In this document: positions 1 to 6,140 of the stretch, one piece after another
Position numbering within the stretch: position 1 is the stretch's first letter
Layout of the letters: the number at the start of each line of letters is the position of its first letter
Assembly (NCBI GenBank): GCA_030042955.1
Contig: JASHYQ010000322.1
Span: 1-8,358, forward strand
From: Thermoplasmata archaeon
GTDB lineage: Archaea; Thermoplasmatota; Thermoplasmata; Lutacidiplasmatales; UBA184
Direction: 5' to 3'
Length of the DNA: 8,358 nucleotides
Made by a program: the position numbers and the translations under genes
The notes under the pieces: model-generated
The model's input: only the letters and a program-made list of their open reading frames with translations
Databases searched by the model: none
What the model was told of the DNA's origin: nothing

Positions 1-577
1 TGGGGACGTAGGTGCCGGTCCCGTTGACCGCCGGAGTGCCGACCGAGACGCTGAGGTCCGCGAACGGGGCCCCCCACGACCGGGTGGTCGAGACCGCGAG
101 AGAGATCGGGAACAGGTACCCGAACGTCGCATTAGCCCACACCGACACCGGCAGTGACTGGTCCTCGGTGAGCAGCGACGCTCCGGCGCCGCTTCCATTC
201 ACCGGCACGTAGAGGGTCAGGGGTTCGACGACCGAACTCGCGCTCGGCAGTCGGGTCGGTCCGAGCTCGGTCGCCCCCACCGGTGACCCCGAGGCGTTGG
301 TGATGCGAACGCTCAAGGTGAGGCCCTGGACCGGGTACAACCCGTTGTTGTTGAGGGTCAGTGTCCCGCTCAGAACCAGGGTGCCGTTCCCCGCAAATGC
401 CTCGGTAATTGAGCCCACGCTCGAACCCGAGCGGACGGTCGAGATGGCCGAGTACGCGACCGATACGGTGAACAGGATCAGGACGACCAGCACGATGAGG
501 GAGAGACGGCGCAACGCCCGCGCGACCCGGTACAGGGGCGGGGGCGGGATGTTGGCCTGGAACACCGCCGCGGTCAC
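1..577 (-). CDS. Partial membrane-anchored extracellular protein (N-terminal 192 residues)
   Basis: The frame stays open from a GTG at 577 to the left edge, giving 192 codons without a stop, so the 3' end lies outside the window. An in-frame TGA at 592-590 excludes an upstream start, and a purine-rich AGAGGAAG lies just before the GTG. Residues 1-24 are proline-rich and then basic. Residues 25-43 form one strongly hydrophobic helix. The rest is a Ser/Thr/Val/Gly-rich beta-type sequence with five N-glycosylation sequons (N64, N94, N127, N149, N185). This indicates a protein held by an N-terminal helix with its bulk outside the cell. The stretch at about 68-125, with 'LTLNNNGLYPVQGL' and a later 'LTLYVP', resembles LEA14/WHy-type or Ig-like beta-sandwiches, but only in general pattern. 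No function can be assigned. It lies 92 bases downstream of amt on the same strand and could be cotranscribed with it. Confidence 0.78.
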   Translation of the reverse strand, partial: MTAAVFQANIPPPPLYRVARALRRLSLIVLVVLILFTVSVAYSAISTVRSGSSVGSITEAFAGNGTLVLSGTLTLNNNGLYPVQGLTLSVRITNASGSPVGATELGPTRLPSASSVVEPLTLYVPVNGSGAGASLLTEDQSLPVSVWANATFGYLFPISLAVSTTRSWGAPFADLSVSVGTPAVNGTGTYVP

Positions 578-613
578 AGGCTTCCTCTTTCATTCACGGC
601 GGCCCCCCCCTTG

Positions 614-655
614 AAAACCTATCGAAGCCGGGGGATCGCCCGAAGGGCCGTGACC
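614..655 (-). terminator. Possible weak terminator after amt
   Basis: Downstream of the amt stop, the minus strand carries a short hairpin (GCCC-TTC-GGGC, near 638-648). About 20 bases later comes a four-T run inside GGTTTTC (617-614). Archaeal terminators rely mainly on T runs, and this one is short, so the call is tentative. The same AT-rich patch (625-613) could instead belong to the promoter of the next gene, which starts at 577. Confidence 0.2.
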
Positions 656-669
656 GGAGCCCGGTCGCG

Positions 670-1935
670 TCAGGACGTGGAGGGAGGGTTCGGACCCTCG
701 GTGGTATCGTAGGCCTCCTCACCGAATTCCGAGATGTCGAGCCCCGAGTCTTCCTCGGTAGGCCCCACCCGAAGCGGAGAGAAGACGTTGATCACCCGCA
801 GGAGGACGTACGTGCCGACGAAGGCAAAGACCGCGACGACCGCGATCCCCACCAGCTGGACGAGGAACTGGTGGAGGTTCCCGTAGAAGAGGCCGTTCCG
901 CCCCGCGGAGTTGACCGCGGCCGAGGCGAAGAGGCCGGTTGCGAACGTTCCCCACATGCCACCCGCACCGTGGCAGGCGAAGACGTCGAGCGAGTCGTCG
1001 AGACGAGTTCGGGCACGCCAGTTCGCGACGTAGTTGCAGAACACACCGGCGACGATGCCGATGATGATCGAGGGGCCGGGGCCGACGAACCCCGACGCGG
1101 GAGTTACGGCCGCGAGGCCACAGACCGCGCCGACTGCCATCCCCACCGCAGACGGACGACTCTTCCGAGTCCAGTCGACCAGCATCCAGCTAACCCCGGC
1201 CGCCGCCGCTGCGAGGTTCGTATCCACGAGCGCGTTCACCGCGACCGCATTGGCCGCCAGCGCGCTACCGGCGTTGAAACCGAACCATCCGAACCACAGG
1301 AGGGCCGTCCCGAGAATCACGTACGGCACGTTGTTCGGTCGGCTCTCCTTGCGGAAGGTCCTCCCCTGACCGATCACCAGGGCGGCCGCCACAGCCGAAA
1401 CCCCGGCGGAGGTGTGGACGACCAGGCCGCCCGCGAAGTCCATGACCCCCAGCATGTGGAGCCACCCGCCGGGGTTCCAGATCCACATCGCGATGGGGAC
1501 GTAGATGAAGGTCGTCCAGAGGATGATGAAGATGAGCAGCGCCTTCAGCCGGACCCGGCCGGCGAACGCGCCGATGATCAGGGCCGGGGTGATCGCCGCG
1601 AACTTGAGCTGGAAGGCGAAGTAGAGGAGCGCGGGGATCGTGGACGAGTACGCCGGGTTCGGCGCCGCCCCGACGTTCGTGAGGCCGAGATTGGCGAAAT
1701 CGCCGATGATTCCGTTCCACGCCGGCCCGAACGCCATCGTGTAGCCCCAGAGGGCCCACACGAGACTGACCACGGAGAAGATCATCAGACACTGGACGAT
1801 GGTCGCGACCAGGTTTTTCCGACGGACCAATCCGCCGTAGAAGAACCCCAACGCGGGGGTCATCAGCATTACGAGCGCGGTCGCCGCGATGACCCAGGCG
1901 ATGTCCCCGGAGTTGAGCGTCGCCGCGGTCGCCAT
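670..1935 (-). CDS. amt: Ammonium transporter, Amt/MEP/Rh family
   Basis: A 421-residue polytopic membrane protein that conducts ammonium into the cell, normally as a homotrimer. The family signatures are complete. F112 lies in 'KFAAITPALI', at the outer phenylalanine gate. D166 sits in 'MDFAGG'. H174 in 'GGLVVH' and H322 in 'VFACHGAGG' form the pore twin-histidine pair. 'WFGFNAGS' (217-224) supplies the second Phe. The hydrophobic segments match an eleven-helix fold. The cytoplasmic tail 'GLDISEFGEEAY' (398-409) is the conserved Amt tail that elsewhere contacts the PII protein GlnK, so PII control is likely, but no glnK lies within the window. The protein begins almost directly with helix 1 and lacks the cleaved signal peptide of E. 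coli AmtB. The ATG is preceded by GGAGG with 8-base spacing, which supports this start. The next gene downstream begins 92 bases on. Confidence 0.97.
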   Translation of the reverse strand: MATAATLNSGDIAWVIAATALVMLMTPALGFFYGGLVRRKNLVATIVQCLMIFSVVSLVWALWGYTMAFGPAWNGIIGDFANLGLTNVGAAPNPAYSSTIPALLYFAFQLKFAAITPALIIGAFAGRVRLKALLIFIILWTTFIYVPIAMWIWNPGGWLHMLGVMDFAGGLVVHTSAGVSAVAAALVIGQGRTFRKESRPNNVPYVILGTALLWFGWFGFNAGSALAANAVAVNALVDTNLAAAAAGVSWMLVDWTRKSRPSAVGMAVGAVCGLAAVTPASGFVGPGPSIIIGIVAGVFCNYVANWRARTRLDDSLDVFACHGAGGMWGTFATGLFASAAVNSAGRNGLFYGNLHQFLVQLVGIAVVAVFAFVGTYVLLRVINVFSPLRVGPTEEDSGLDISEFGEEAYDTTEGPNPPSTS

Positions 1936-1941
1936 CGCTAG

Positions 1942-1949
1942 CCCCTCCG
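1942..1949 (-). promoter_or_regulatory. Ribosome binding site of amt
   Basis: The minus strand reads GCGGAGGGGC just before the amt ATG. The GGAGG core lies 8 bases from the start codon, a good Shine-Dalgarno match. It shows that amt is probably translated from a leadered mRNA, unlike several neighbours that look leaderless. Confidence 0.6.
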
Positions 1950-1950
1950 C

Positions 1951-2057
1951 CAGGGAATTTTGGCCCTGAGGTCAGGCGCGAGCGGCCCGGTCGGGACCTG
2001 CCGAGCCGGCTCCACCCCGGGACGCACGGGGGAAGGGTGGATTCCCGCAAGATAAAG
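1951..2057 (-). promoter_or_regulatory. Candidate amt promoter and long 5' leader
   Basis: The minus strand has GGCTTTATCTT, with TTTATC at 2056-2051, the best TATA-like box upstream of amt. It is about 115 bases before the ATG, which would leave a leader of roughly 90 bases. Near the ribosome site the leader contains CAGGG/CCCTG (1951-1955 with 1964-1968) and the overlapping near-palindrome CCTGAGGTCAGG (1965-1976). These two pairings exclude each other. A closer AAAATT at 1962-1957 is a weaker alternative promoter, so the transcription start is uncertain. Confidence 0.35.
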
Positions 2058-2166
2058 CCTTCATCGGACCCGCGAGGAGGTCGCCGGCCGGGAGAGCCCG
2101 CCCGAGGTCCCTGCGGGCCAGGTGCCGCATCGCGAGCCCTCGAGTGGATCCGCAAGGAACTGCGGC

Positions 2167-3246
2167 TCACGTCGAGCGGGGGGAGGGTTGACTCGCTCCC
2201 GGAATCCGTGCCACGATCCGGGAGGGATGTCTCCACCAGTAGTACAGTCCGGCGGAGACGATCGCCGCACGGACGTAGATGGATAGGCCCATCAACCACG
2301 AATCCACGGGAATGGAGTAGGCCCCCGCCTGAAAGACCGTCACCAGTTGGTTACCGAGCAATCCCAGCTGGCCCTCGATCCAGGGGCCCAGGTTCTGATG
2401 GAATCCAAACAGAAGATTCCCTACGAAGTAGTACCCCACATCGTTAGCGAGCGAGACAAGAAGCCCCAGACTCAGCGCCAAGGGCCACTCCGAGTAACTC
2501 TCGTACACGAGGAGAACCCAGAAGGGGGCGAAGTAGGTCAGGACGAGCCAGATGCCGTATGCGGGGACGCTCTTGCCAAAGAGATCGATCCAGTTGATCA
2601 AGACCAGACCGTAGAACAGAGAGAAGAGGACGAGCTTCAGGAGCACGATCTGACGGGGGTCGGTCGGTTGCAGCCCCGAGACGACGCTCTGGACCCCCCC
2701 GAGGAGGAGCGTCACGGCGATGAGAATCGCGAACGTCGCGAGCCCGATCGAGGGAACCGCGAGGGCGAGCCCCACGATCAGGACGACGAGTGCTCCCGTT
2801 GCGATCGACGAGCCCCGGAGCCAGGCCGGAGCATCGCGACCCAAGCCGCGCAACACGCGACCAAGGCCTAGGACCACGACACCCGCGGCCAGAAGGTACA
2901 GCAGCGTCGTCTCGCTCAACCGGGGGTTGAGCAGGACGGCGAGGACAACGCCGACGGTAATCAACCCGAACCCTAGATATCCGAGGTGACGTAACCAGCG
3001 AAGCGTTGACCGCAAATCCTTCGTAACGCTACGCCGCCAGCCGGCCGGATGTACGCCTCCGGTGACGACCGCTCGGACGCCATCGAATGCGAGCGCTGAC
3101 GCGAGAAGAACGATCAGGGTCCCTATCGAAATCAGGGGGTTGGCCAGAACCACGACCGAGACCACTACAGAGGCGAGTCCTAGGACCACTTCGGTCAGTC
3201 GAATCGCGGTTTCTGTTCGATGGGGAGTTGGAGGGGGGGTGGCCAC
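2167..3246 (-). CDS. Polytopic membrane protein with three DUF308/HdeD-like modules
   Basis: A 359-residue, very hydrophobic protein of unknown function. The N-terminal half holds three related two-helix modules at about 16-71, 86-141 and 145-194. Each has the pattern of a hydrophobic helix ending near a Pro (N36-P37, N107-P108, V164-P165), a second helix, and a Gly/Arg/Val amphipathic end such as 'VRAVVTGGVHPAGW'. This is the HdeD-like/DUF308 repeat style. The C-terminal half (about 200-340) is a different membrane domain with roughly four to five helices and conserved-looking aromatic and charged positions (W219, D221, E249, E253, D269, W289, D315). The tail is short, basic and proline-rich. 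The start is GTG; no other start lies in frame just upstream, and a TATA-like GGTTAAGG about 25 bases away suits a leaderless transcript. amt follows on the same strand after about 230 bases. The plus-strand neighbour at 3481 carries one copy of the same module. Confidence 0.85.
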   Translation of the reverse strand: MATPPPTPHRTETAIRLTEVVLGLASVVVSVVVLANPLISIGTLIVLLASALAFDGVRAVVTGGVHPAGWRRSVTKDLRSTLRWLRHLGYLGFGLITVGVVLAVLLNPRLSETTLLYLLAAGVVVLGLGRVLRGLGRDAPAWLRGSSIATGALVVLIVGLALAVPSIGLATFAILIAVTLLLGGVQSVVSGLQPTDPRQIVLLKLVLFSLFYGLVLINWIDLFGKSVPAYGIWLVLTYFAPFWVLLVYESYSEWPLALSLGLLVSLANDVGYYFVGNLLFGFHQNLGPWIEGQLGLLGNQLVTVFQAGAYSIPVDSWLMGLSIYVRAAIVSAGLYYWWRHPSRIVARIPGASQPSPRST

Positions 3247-3267
3247 GCGGGTCCATCCGCCCTTAGC

Positions 3268-3275
3268 CCTTAACC
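3268..3275 (-). promoter_or_regulatory. Possible TATA box of the three-module membrane protein gene
   Basis: The minus strand reads GTGGTTAAGGGC, centred about 25 bases before the GTG at 3246. That is the usual archaeal TATA distance if transcription starts at or next to the start codon. The motif is short and not a strong TATA match. A second AT-rich patch, GAGTAAACTC, lies at 3290-3281. Confidence 0.3.
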
Positions 3276-3480
3276 ACTCTGAGTTTACTCGCCTCCACCT
3301 TCGAGAGTCACCCGGCCGCTGACCGCCTGGTTCTGCGGTGGATGGCTTACGGCCTAGTTGGAACGGCGGTCAATTCGGGAGGATCCTGCGGTCCCTCTCG
3401 GGCAATGCCTCGAGAAGCCTAAGGGCGAGCGTCCCGTCGAGGCTAAGTACCGTCCCGCGCTCGAGGGTCCGGTCCCGGTT

Positions 3481-3771
3481 ATGGAGACGACAACGGCGAA
3501 GCTGCCTGGATGGTACCGGGCGTTGGCGACCGTGGTGGGGCTGATCTCCATTGCACTCGCGTTCGTGGTGCTCGCCTTCCCCGGTCTTGCGGTACTGACT
3601 CTCGTGTTCCTGCTCGGATTCGCGCTTCTCGTGATAGGGATCGACCGCGTCGCCGCGGGGATTACCGGTCACCCGTTCGGTTGGATGAACGTGATGCAGC
3701 CACCGGCCGGTACGCCTCCCAGCTCCGGTTCTAGTTCCGGCCCCGTGGGGGGTCCCCAGACTCCCAAGTAG
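3481..3771 (+). CDS. Small membrane protein with a single DUF308/HdeD-like module
   Basis: This 96-residue protein has two hydrophobic helices (about 14-32 and 36-54) separated by 'AFPG', followed by an amphipathic segment ending in 'ITGHPFGW' (61-68). It finishes in a soluble Pro/Ser/Gly-rich tail (about 73-96). The module resembles the first module of the divergent 359-residue protein: both have V-V-L-A-x-P between the helices and end in HP-x-GW. The frame is open upstream to 3358, but residues encoded before 3481 are charged and proline-rich with no membrane character, so the ATG at 3481 is preferred. A weak AT-rich patch, CTAAGTA, lies about 40 bases upstream. The single module suggests it works as an oligomer or together with larger relatives. 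Its function is unknown. The dehydrogenase gene follows after 156 bases. Confidence 0.75.
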   Translation: METTTAKLPGWYRALATVVGLISIALAFVVLAFPGLAVLTLVFLLGFALLVIGIDRVAAGITGHPFGWMNVMQPPAGTPPSSGSSSGPVGGPQTPK

Positions 3772-3877
3772 GCCGACCGACGGTTCTGACCACTCGCACG
3801 AGACTGACGTCCACTTCCGACTCGCGGGGGCTCACGCTCGACTGGTCTGCGGAAGGCCCGGCCCGGCCGCCTCTCTG

Positions 3878-3927
3878 AAACATAATCCCCTCCGACGGGG
3901 TACCCCGGCGGTCGGAGGGAGAGGAGG
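3878..3927 (+). promoter_or_regulatory. TATA-like box, nested palindrome and ribosome site before the dehydrogenase gene
   Basis: A weak TATA-like AAACATAAT (3878-3886) is followed by a perfect 9-base inverted repeat, CCCTCCGAC (3888-3896) and GTCGGAGGG (3911-3919). Its spacer contains a second perfect palindrome, GGGGTACCCC (3897-3906). The right arm includes a GGAGG (3914-3918) at 9-base spacing from the ATG, and a second GAGGAGG abuts the ATG. If transcription starts about 26 bases after the box, the palindrome straddles the start site and would act as a DNA operator. If it starts further upstream, the same sequence folds into an RNA hairpin covering one ribosome site. Confidence 0.5.
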
Positions 3928-4575
3928 ATGCCATCGGAGAAGCGGGTCGGGATCTTGGGAAGCGGGGTCGTAGGTAAGCAACTCGGTCGAGGGTTTGCGA
4001 TGCATGGTTATGAGGTGATGCTCGGTTCCCGCGACCCGTCGAAGCTTGAATCCTGGAAGAAAGAAACGAAGGGAAGAGTGGCTACCGGTACTTTCGCCCA
4101 AGCTGCGGCGTACGGACCCGTTGTCATCCTGGCGACCGCAGGGATGGGAGCCGAGGCTGCCGTCGACCTCGCCGGAACGAAGAACTTCGCCGGGAAGCTA
4201 GTCCTCGACGCGACGAATCCTCTCGACTTCTCCGGCGGCCTGCCGGGACTGTTCGTGGGCACCACCGACTCGCTCGGGGAAAGGATACAGCGGAAGCTAC
4301 CCGACGCCAAGGTCGTGAAGTGTTTCAACACCGTCGGTAACGTCCGGATGGTCGACCCAAAGTTCAAGGAAGGAACCCCGCCGATGCTGGTCTGTGGGAA
4401 CGATGCGGCGGCCAAGAAGCAGACCGAGGGGATCCTCCGAGAGCTCGGTTGGCCCGGAGCGCTGGACGTCGGGTCGATTGAGTCGGCGCGGTGGCTGGAG
4501 GCGCTCGTCCCCCTCTGGGTGAGGGTCGCCCAGGTCATGAACACGTACGAGCACGCGTTCAAGGCGGTGCGCTGA
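3928..4575 (+). CDS. NAD(P)-binding oxidoreductase resembling F420-dependent NADP reductase
   Basis: A 215-residue single-domain Rossmann protein of the F420_oxidored type; the best-known members move hydride between reduced F420 and NADP+. Visible features are an N-terminal beta strand with the dinucleotide motif G11-S-G-V-V-G16, and 'GSRDPSK' (33-39), whose Ser/Arg pair is placed to bind the 2'-phosphate of NADP. 'VILATAGM' follows at strand 4, then 'LDATNPL' (93-99), 'KCFNTVGN' (131-138) and the helix 'ESARWLEALVPLWVRV' (185-200), which matches the end of Fno-type proteins. The length is normal. Many relatives with this fold are not proven F420 enzymes, and the substrate site cannot be judged by eye, so the exact reaction is open. 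The ATG follows a strong purine-rich ribosome site. A cytoplasmic redox role is likely. The downstream HAD gene, 132 bases away, may share a transcript. Confidence 0.85.
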   Translation: MPSEKRVGILGSGVVGKQLGRGFAMHGYEVMLGSRDPSKLESWKKETKGRVATGTFAQAAAYGPVVILATAGMGAEAAVDLAGTKNFAGKLVLDATNPLDFSGGLPGLFVGTTDSLGERIQRKLPDAKVVKCFNTVGNVRMVDPKFKEGTPPMLVCGNDAAAKKQTEGILRELGWPGALDVGSIESARWLEALVPLWVRVAQVMNTYEHAFKAVR

Positions 4576-4707
4576 TCCCGCGTGGTCCCACCAGGACCGC
4601 GCTCCTGGGCGTGCCCTTCCGCGCCATGCTTTTCCTTGGGTCGTTGCCGCCGGGTGCCTTTCCGGGGCGAAACGGTAGAGTAGGGCTCGAAGCTGATCCC
4701 GGCATCA

Positions 4708-5454
4708 ATGCCCCCGACACGGTCAGCTCCTGACGCCCACCCCTTGCAATTCGACGGGATCTTGGTCGACCTATTCGGCACTTTGATACCGATGGGCCAT
4801 CAAGAAGCGCGGTTGCGAAATCTTGAGGAGATGGGCCGGATTCTCGACCTGAACCCCGCGACGTTTACGACCCAGTGGTTGGATTGCGGCTACGACCGGT
4901 TCCGCGGACGACTCGGTTCGCTGGAGCGGACCGTCGAGCGGTTGGCGCTCGCACAGGGTGTCCGGCCCAACTCCACCGCGATTCACCGAGCGCTGGAGGT
5001 ACGTTTGGGGCTCACGCGAGGACTGCTCGCCCGCACCGGACCTTCGCTTCCGGCCTTGGACGCGCTTCGAGCCGCTGGCCTTCGGCTTGGGCTCGTCAGC
5101 GACACCTCGGAGGAGACCGTCCGTTTGTGGCCGGCGACGCCCCTCTCGTCCCGGTTCGATGTAGCCGTCTTCTCCTGGGTGGAGGGAACCTGCAAGCCCG
5201 ACCCGCGAATGTACCGGAAGGCGCTCGAGGGCCTCGGGTTGCCGCCGGCCAAGTGCGCCTACGTGGGAGACGGAGGAAGCCGTGAGCTCAGTGGGGCGGA
5301 GGCGGTCGGCCTCTCGGCGTTCATGTACCGTTACCCCGTCGAGGAGGAAGGGGCGCTCTCTCGGCTGGACGAAGACACCGGCTGGACGGGAACGAAGCTC
5401 ACGGATCTTCGGGAACTCCTGCGCTTTGCTCCCAGTCCCCCTGACGGGAGTTGA
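4708..5454 (+). CDS. HAD-superfamily hydrolase (DxFGT type)
   Basis: This 248-residue protein has the four HAD motifs in order. Motif I is 'DLFGTL' (21-26) with the nucleophile D21. Motif II is 'LVSDTS' (129-134) with S131. Motif III is K163 in 'CKPDP', and motif IV is 'VGDGGSRELSGA' (186-197) with D188 and E193. A helical cap lies at about 30-115 between motifs I and II, the C1-cap layout. The second Asp usual in phosphatase motif I (DxD) is Phe23. The same DxF/Y pattern is known in L-2-haloacid dehalogenases and related HADs, so simple phosphatase activity should not be assumed. The substrate is unknown. No clear GGAGG precedes the ATG; a TGATCC about 9 bases upstream could pair weakly with the 16S rRNA end, and there is no convincing TATA box, which is compatible with cotranscription with the dehydrogenase gene. 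Confidence 0.88.
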   Translation: MPPTRSAPDAHPLQFDGILVDLFGTLIPMGHQEARLRNLEEMGRILDLNPATFTTQWLDCGYDRFRGRLGSLERTVERLALAQGVRPNSTAIHRALEVRLGLTRGLLARTGPSLPALDALRAAGLRLGLVSDTSEETVRLWPATPLSSRFDVAVFSWVEGTCKPDPRMYRKALEGLGLPPAKCAYVGDGGSRELSGAEAVGLSAFMYRYPVEEEGALSRLDEDTGWTGTKLTDLRELLRFAPSPPDGS

Positions 5455-5541
5455 GCCGCTCGTCGAGCGTGCGTGGCGGGCTCCGGACTGTTTCGCCCGG
5501 TGGGAGACGAAACGCCCGGGGCCGAGGACGGCCGAGCCCTC

Positions 5542-5688
5542 TCAGCTTCCTAGGAACTGGTGGATACCGTGCAGGAGGATGGGCAGAGTGATTCCCACCC
5601 GGTCGAGAGCGAACGCTGTCAGGGCCAGAAACACCAGGACGACCACGCCGTCCAGCAGGACGCCCCCACGAACCGACCGGAGCCTCAT
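5542..5688 (-). CDS. Small hypothetical membrane protein, 48 residues
   Basis: An ATG at 5688 opens a 48-residue frame ending in TGA at 5544-5542. The peptide starts basic (three Arg in the first seven residues) and has one hydrophobic helix (about 9-28, with 'VVVLVFLALTAFAL'). It ends in a second apolar, partly amphipathic stretch with two histidines (31-46). The basic start suggests the N-terminus stays in the cytoplasm. About 38 of 48 codons end in G or C, which fits coding sequence in this GC-rich DNA. A GGATATAGG box about 40 bases upstream gives the gene its own promoter. It faces the end of the HAD gene with 87 bases between the two stops. I recognise no family. Codon pattern, helix and promoter together make a real gene likely. 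Confidence 0.65.
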   Translation of the reverse strand: MRLRSVRGGVLLDGVVVLVFLALTAFALDRVGITLPILLHGIHQFLGS

Positions 5689-5724
5689 TGTCGTAGCCGG
5701 AACCGGACCTCTCTCCGTCGCTCC

Positions 5725-5731
5725 TATATCC
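5725..5731 (-). promoter_or_regulatory. TATA-like box of the 48-residue membrane protein gene
   Basis: The minus strand reads CCCGGATATAGGAG in otherwise GC-rich DNA, 37-43 bases before the ATG at 5688. A start site about 26 bases downstream would leave a leader of about 12 bases. Confidence 0.4.
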
Positions 5732-6140
5732 GGGTTCCTACTTACTCCTTTGTCGTTGGCGTTATACGGCGTGGCCGGCGAGAACTGGGGCCGCGCGAGC
5801 TGGCGACAGGGAGCTTGCGGGCCCTCATCGCAGTCGGAAGGATAGGTAGGACCCTGGGCCCGGGTGGCGAAGCATCGGGAGGTATGCCGGGGAGAGCTTC
5901 GATCGATCGTCGGAAGGGGCGGCCACTTTAGGGGTAGGTTGCCCTATCGTATCCGTGCAGAACGGGTCCTTGCTTCGCACTGCAGCTGGCGCGCTCCTCG
6001 TGGTCCCGTCATCGACCGTGCGTGCGGTTCTCGGGTCCTTGCGGCAGCCAGCTCACCAAGCACCCACTCCGGAGCTGACGACCCTCCCCCAGTCAACGTT
6101 TCGAAGGTGGTGCCGCGGGAACGCTGAGTCCAATCGGGAG
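5732..6140. other. Intergenic stretch without a supported gene
   Basis: Between the promoter of the 48-residue protein gene and the 3' end of the sulfite-oxidase-like gene I find no frame with protein-like hydrophobic pattern or a clear ribosome site. Open frames here are rich in Arg, Pro and Ser and look like chance products of GC-rich DNA. A weak plus-strand ACTTTAG (5925-5931) sits 27 bases before a GTG at 5955, but the frame behind it does not look real. I see no tRNA, C/D box or RNase P/SRP RNA signature. Confidence 0.5.

Noticed and set aside
603..610. Run of eight C residues upstream of the first gene
   Set aside because: It is a simple homopolymer in GC-rich DNA outside any coding frame, with no sign of a phase-variation role.
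871..1941. Plus-strand open frame of 356 codons opposite amt
   Set aside because: It is antisense to an unmistakable Amt transporter. Its translation is rich in Arg, Asp, Glu, Gly and Pro without motifs, as expected of a shadow frame in GC-rich DNA.
1265..2299. Minus-strand open frame of 344 codons across amt and the intergenic region
   Set aside because: It is a frame-shifted shadow of amt, Arg/Pro/Gly-rich, and crosses the amt promoter and the end of the upstream gene.
3358..3480. Upstream extension of the 96-residue membrane protein
   Set aside because: The added residues are charged and proline-rich with no membrane or module character. The homologous module starts just after the ATG at 3481.
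4008..4781. Minus-strand open frame of 257 codons opposite the dehydrogenase
   Set aside because: It is antisense to a gene with a clear Rossmann motif; no domain or promoter supports it.
5732..6140. Possible tRNA, C/D-box RNA, SRP RNA or RNase P RNA in the gene-poor stretch
   Set aside because: I looked for T-loop sequences, paired C (RTGATGA) and D (CTGA) boxes and the conserved RNase P and SRP cores on both strands and found none that were complete.
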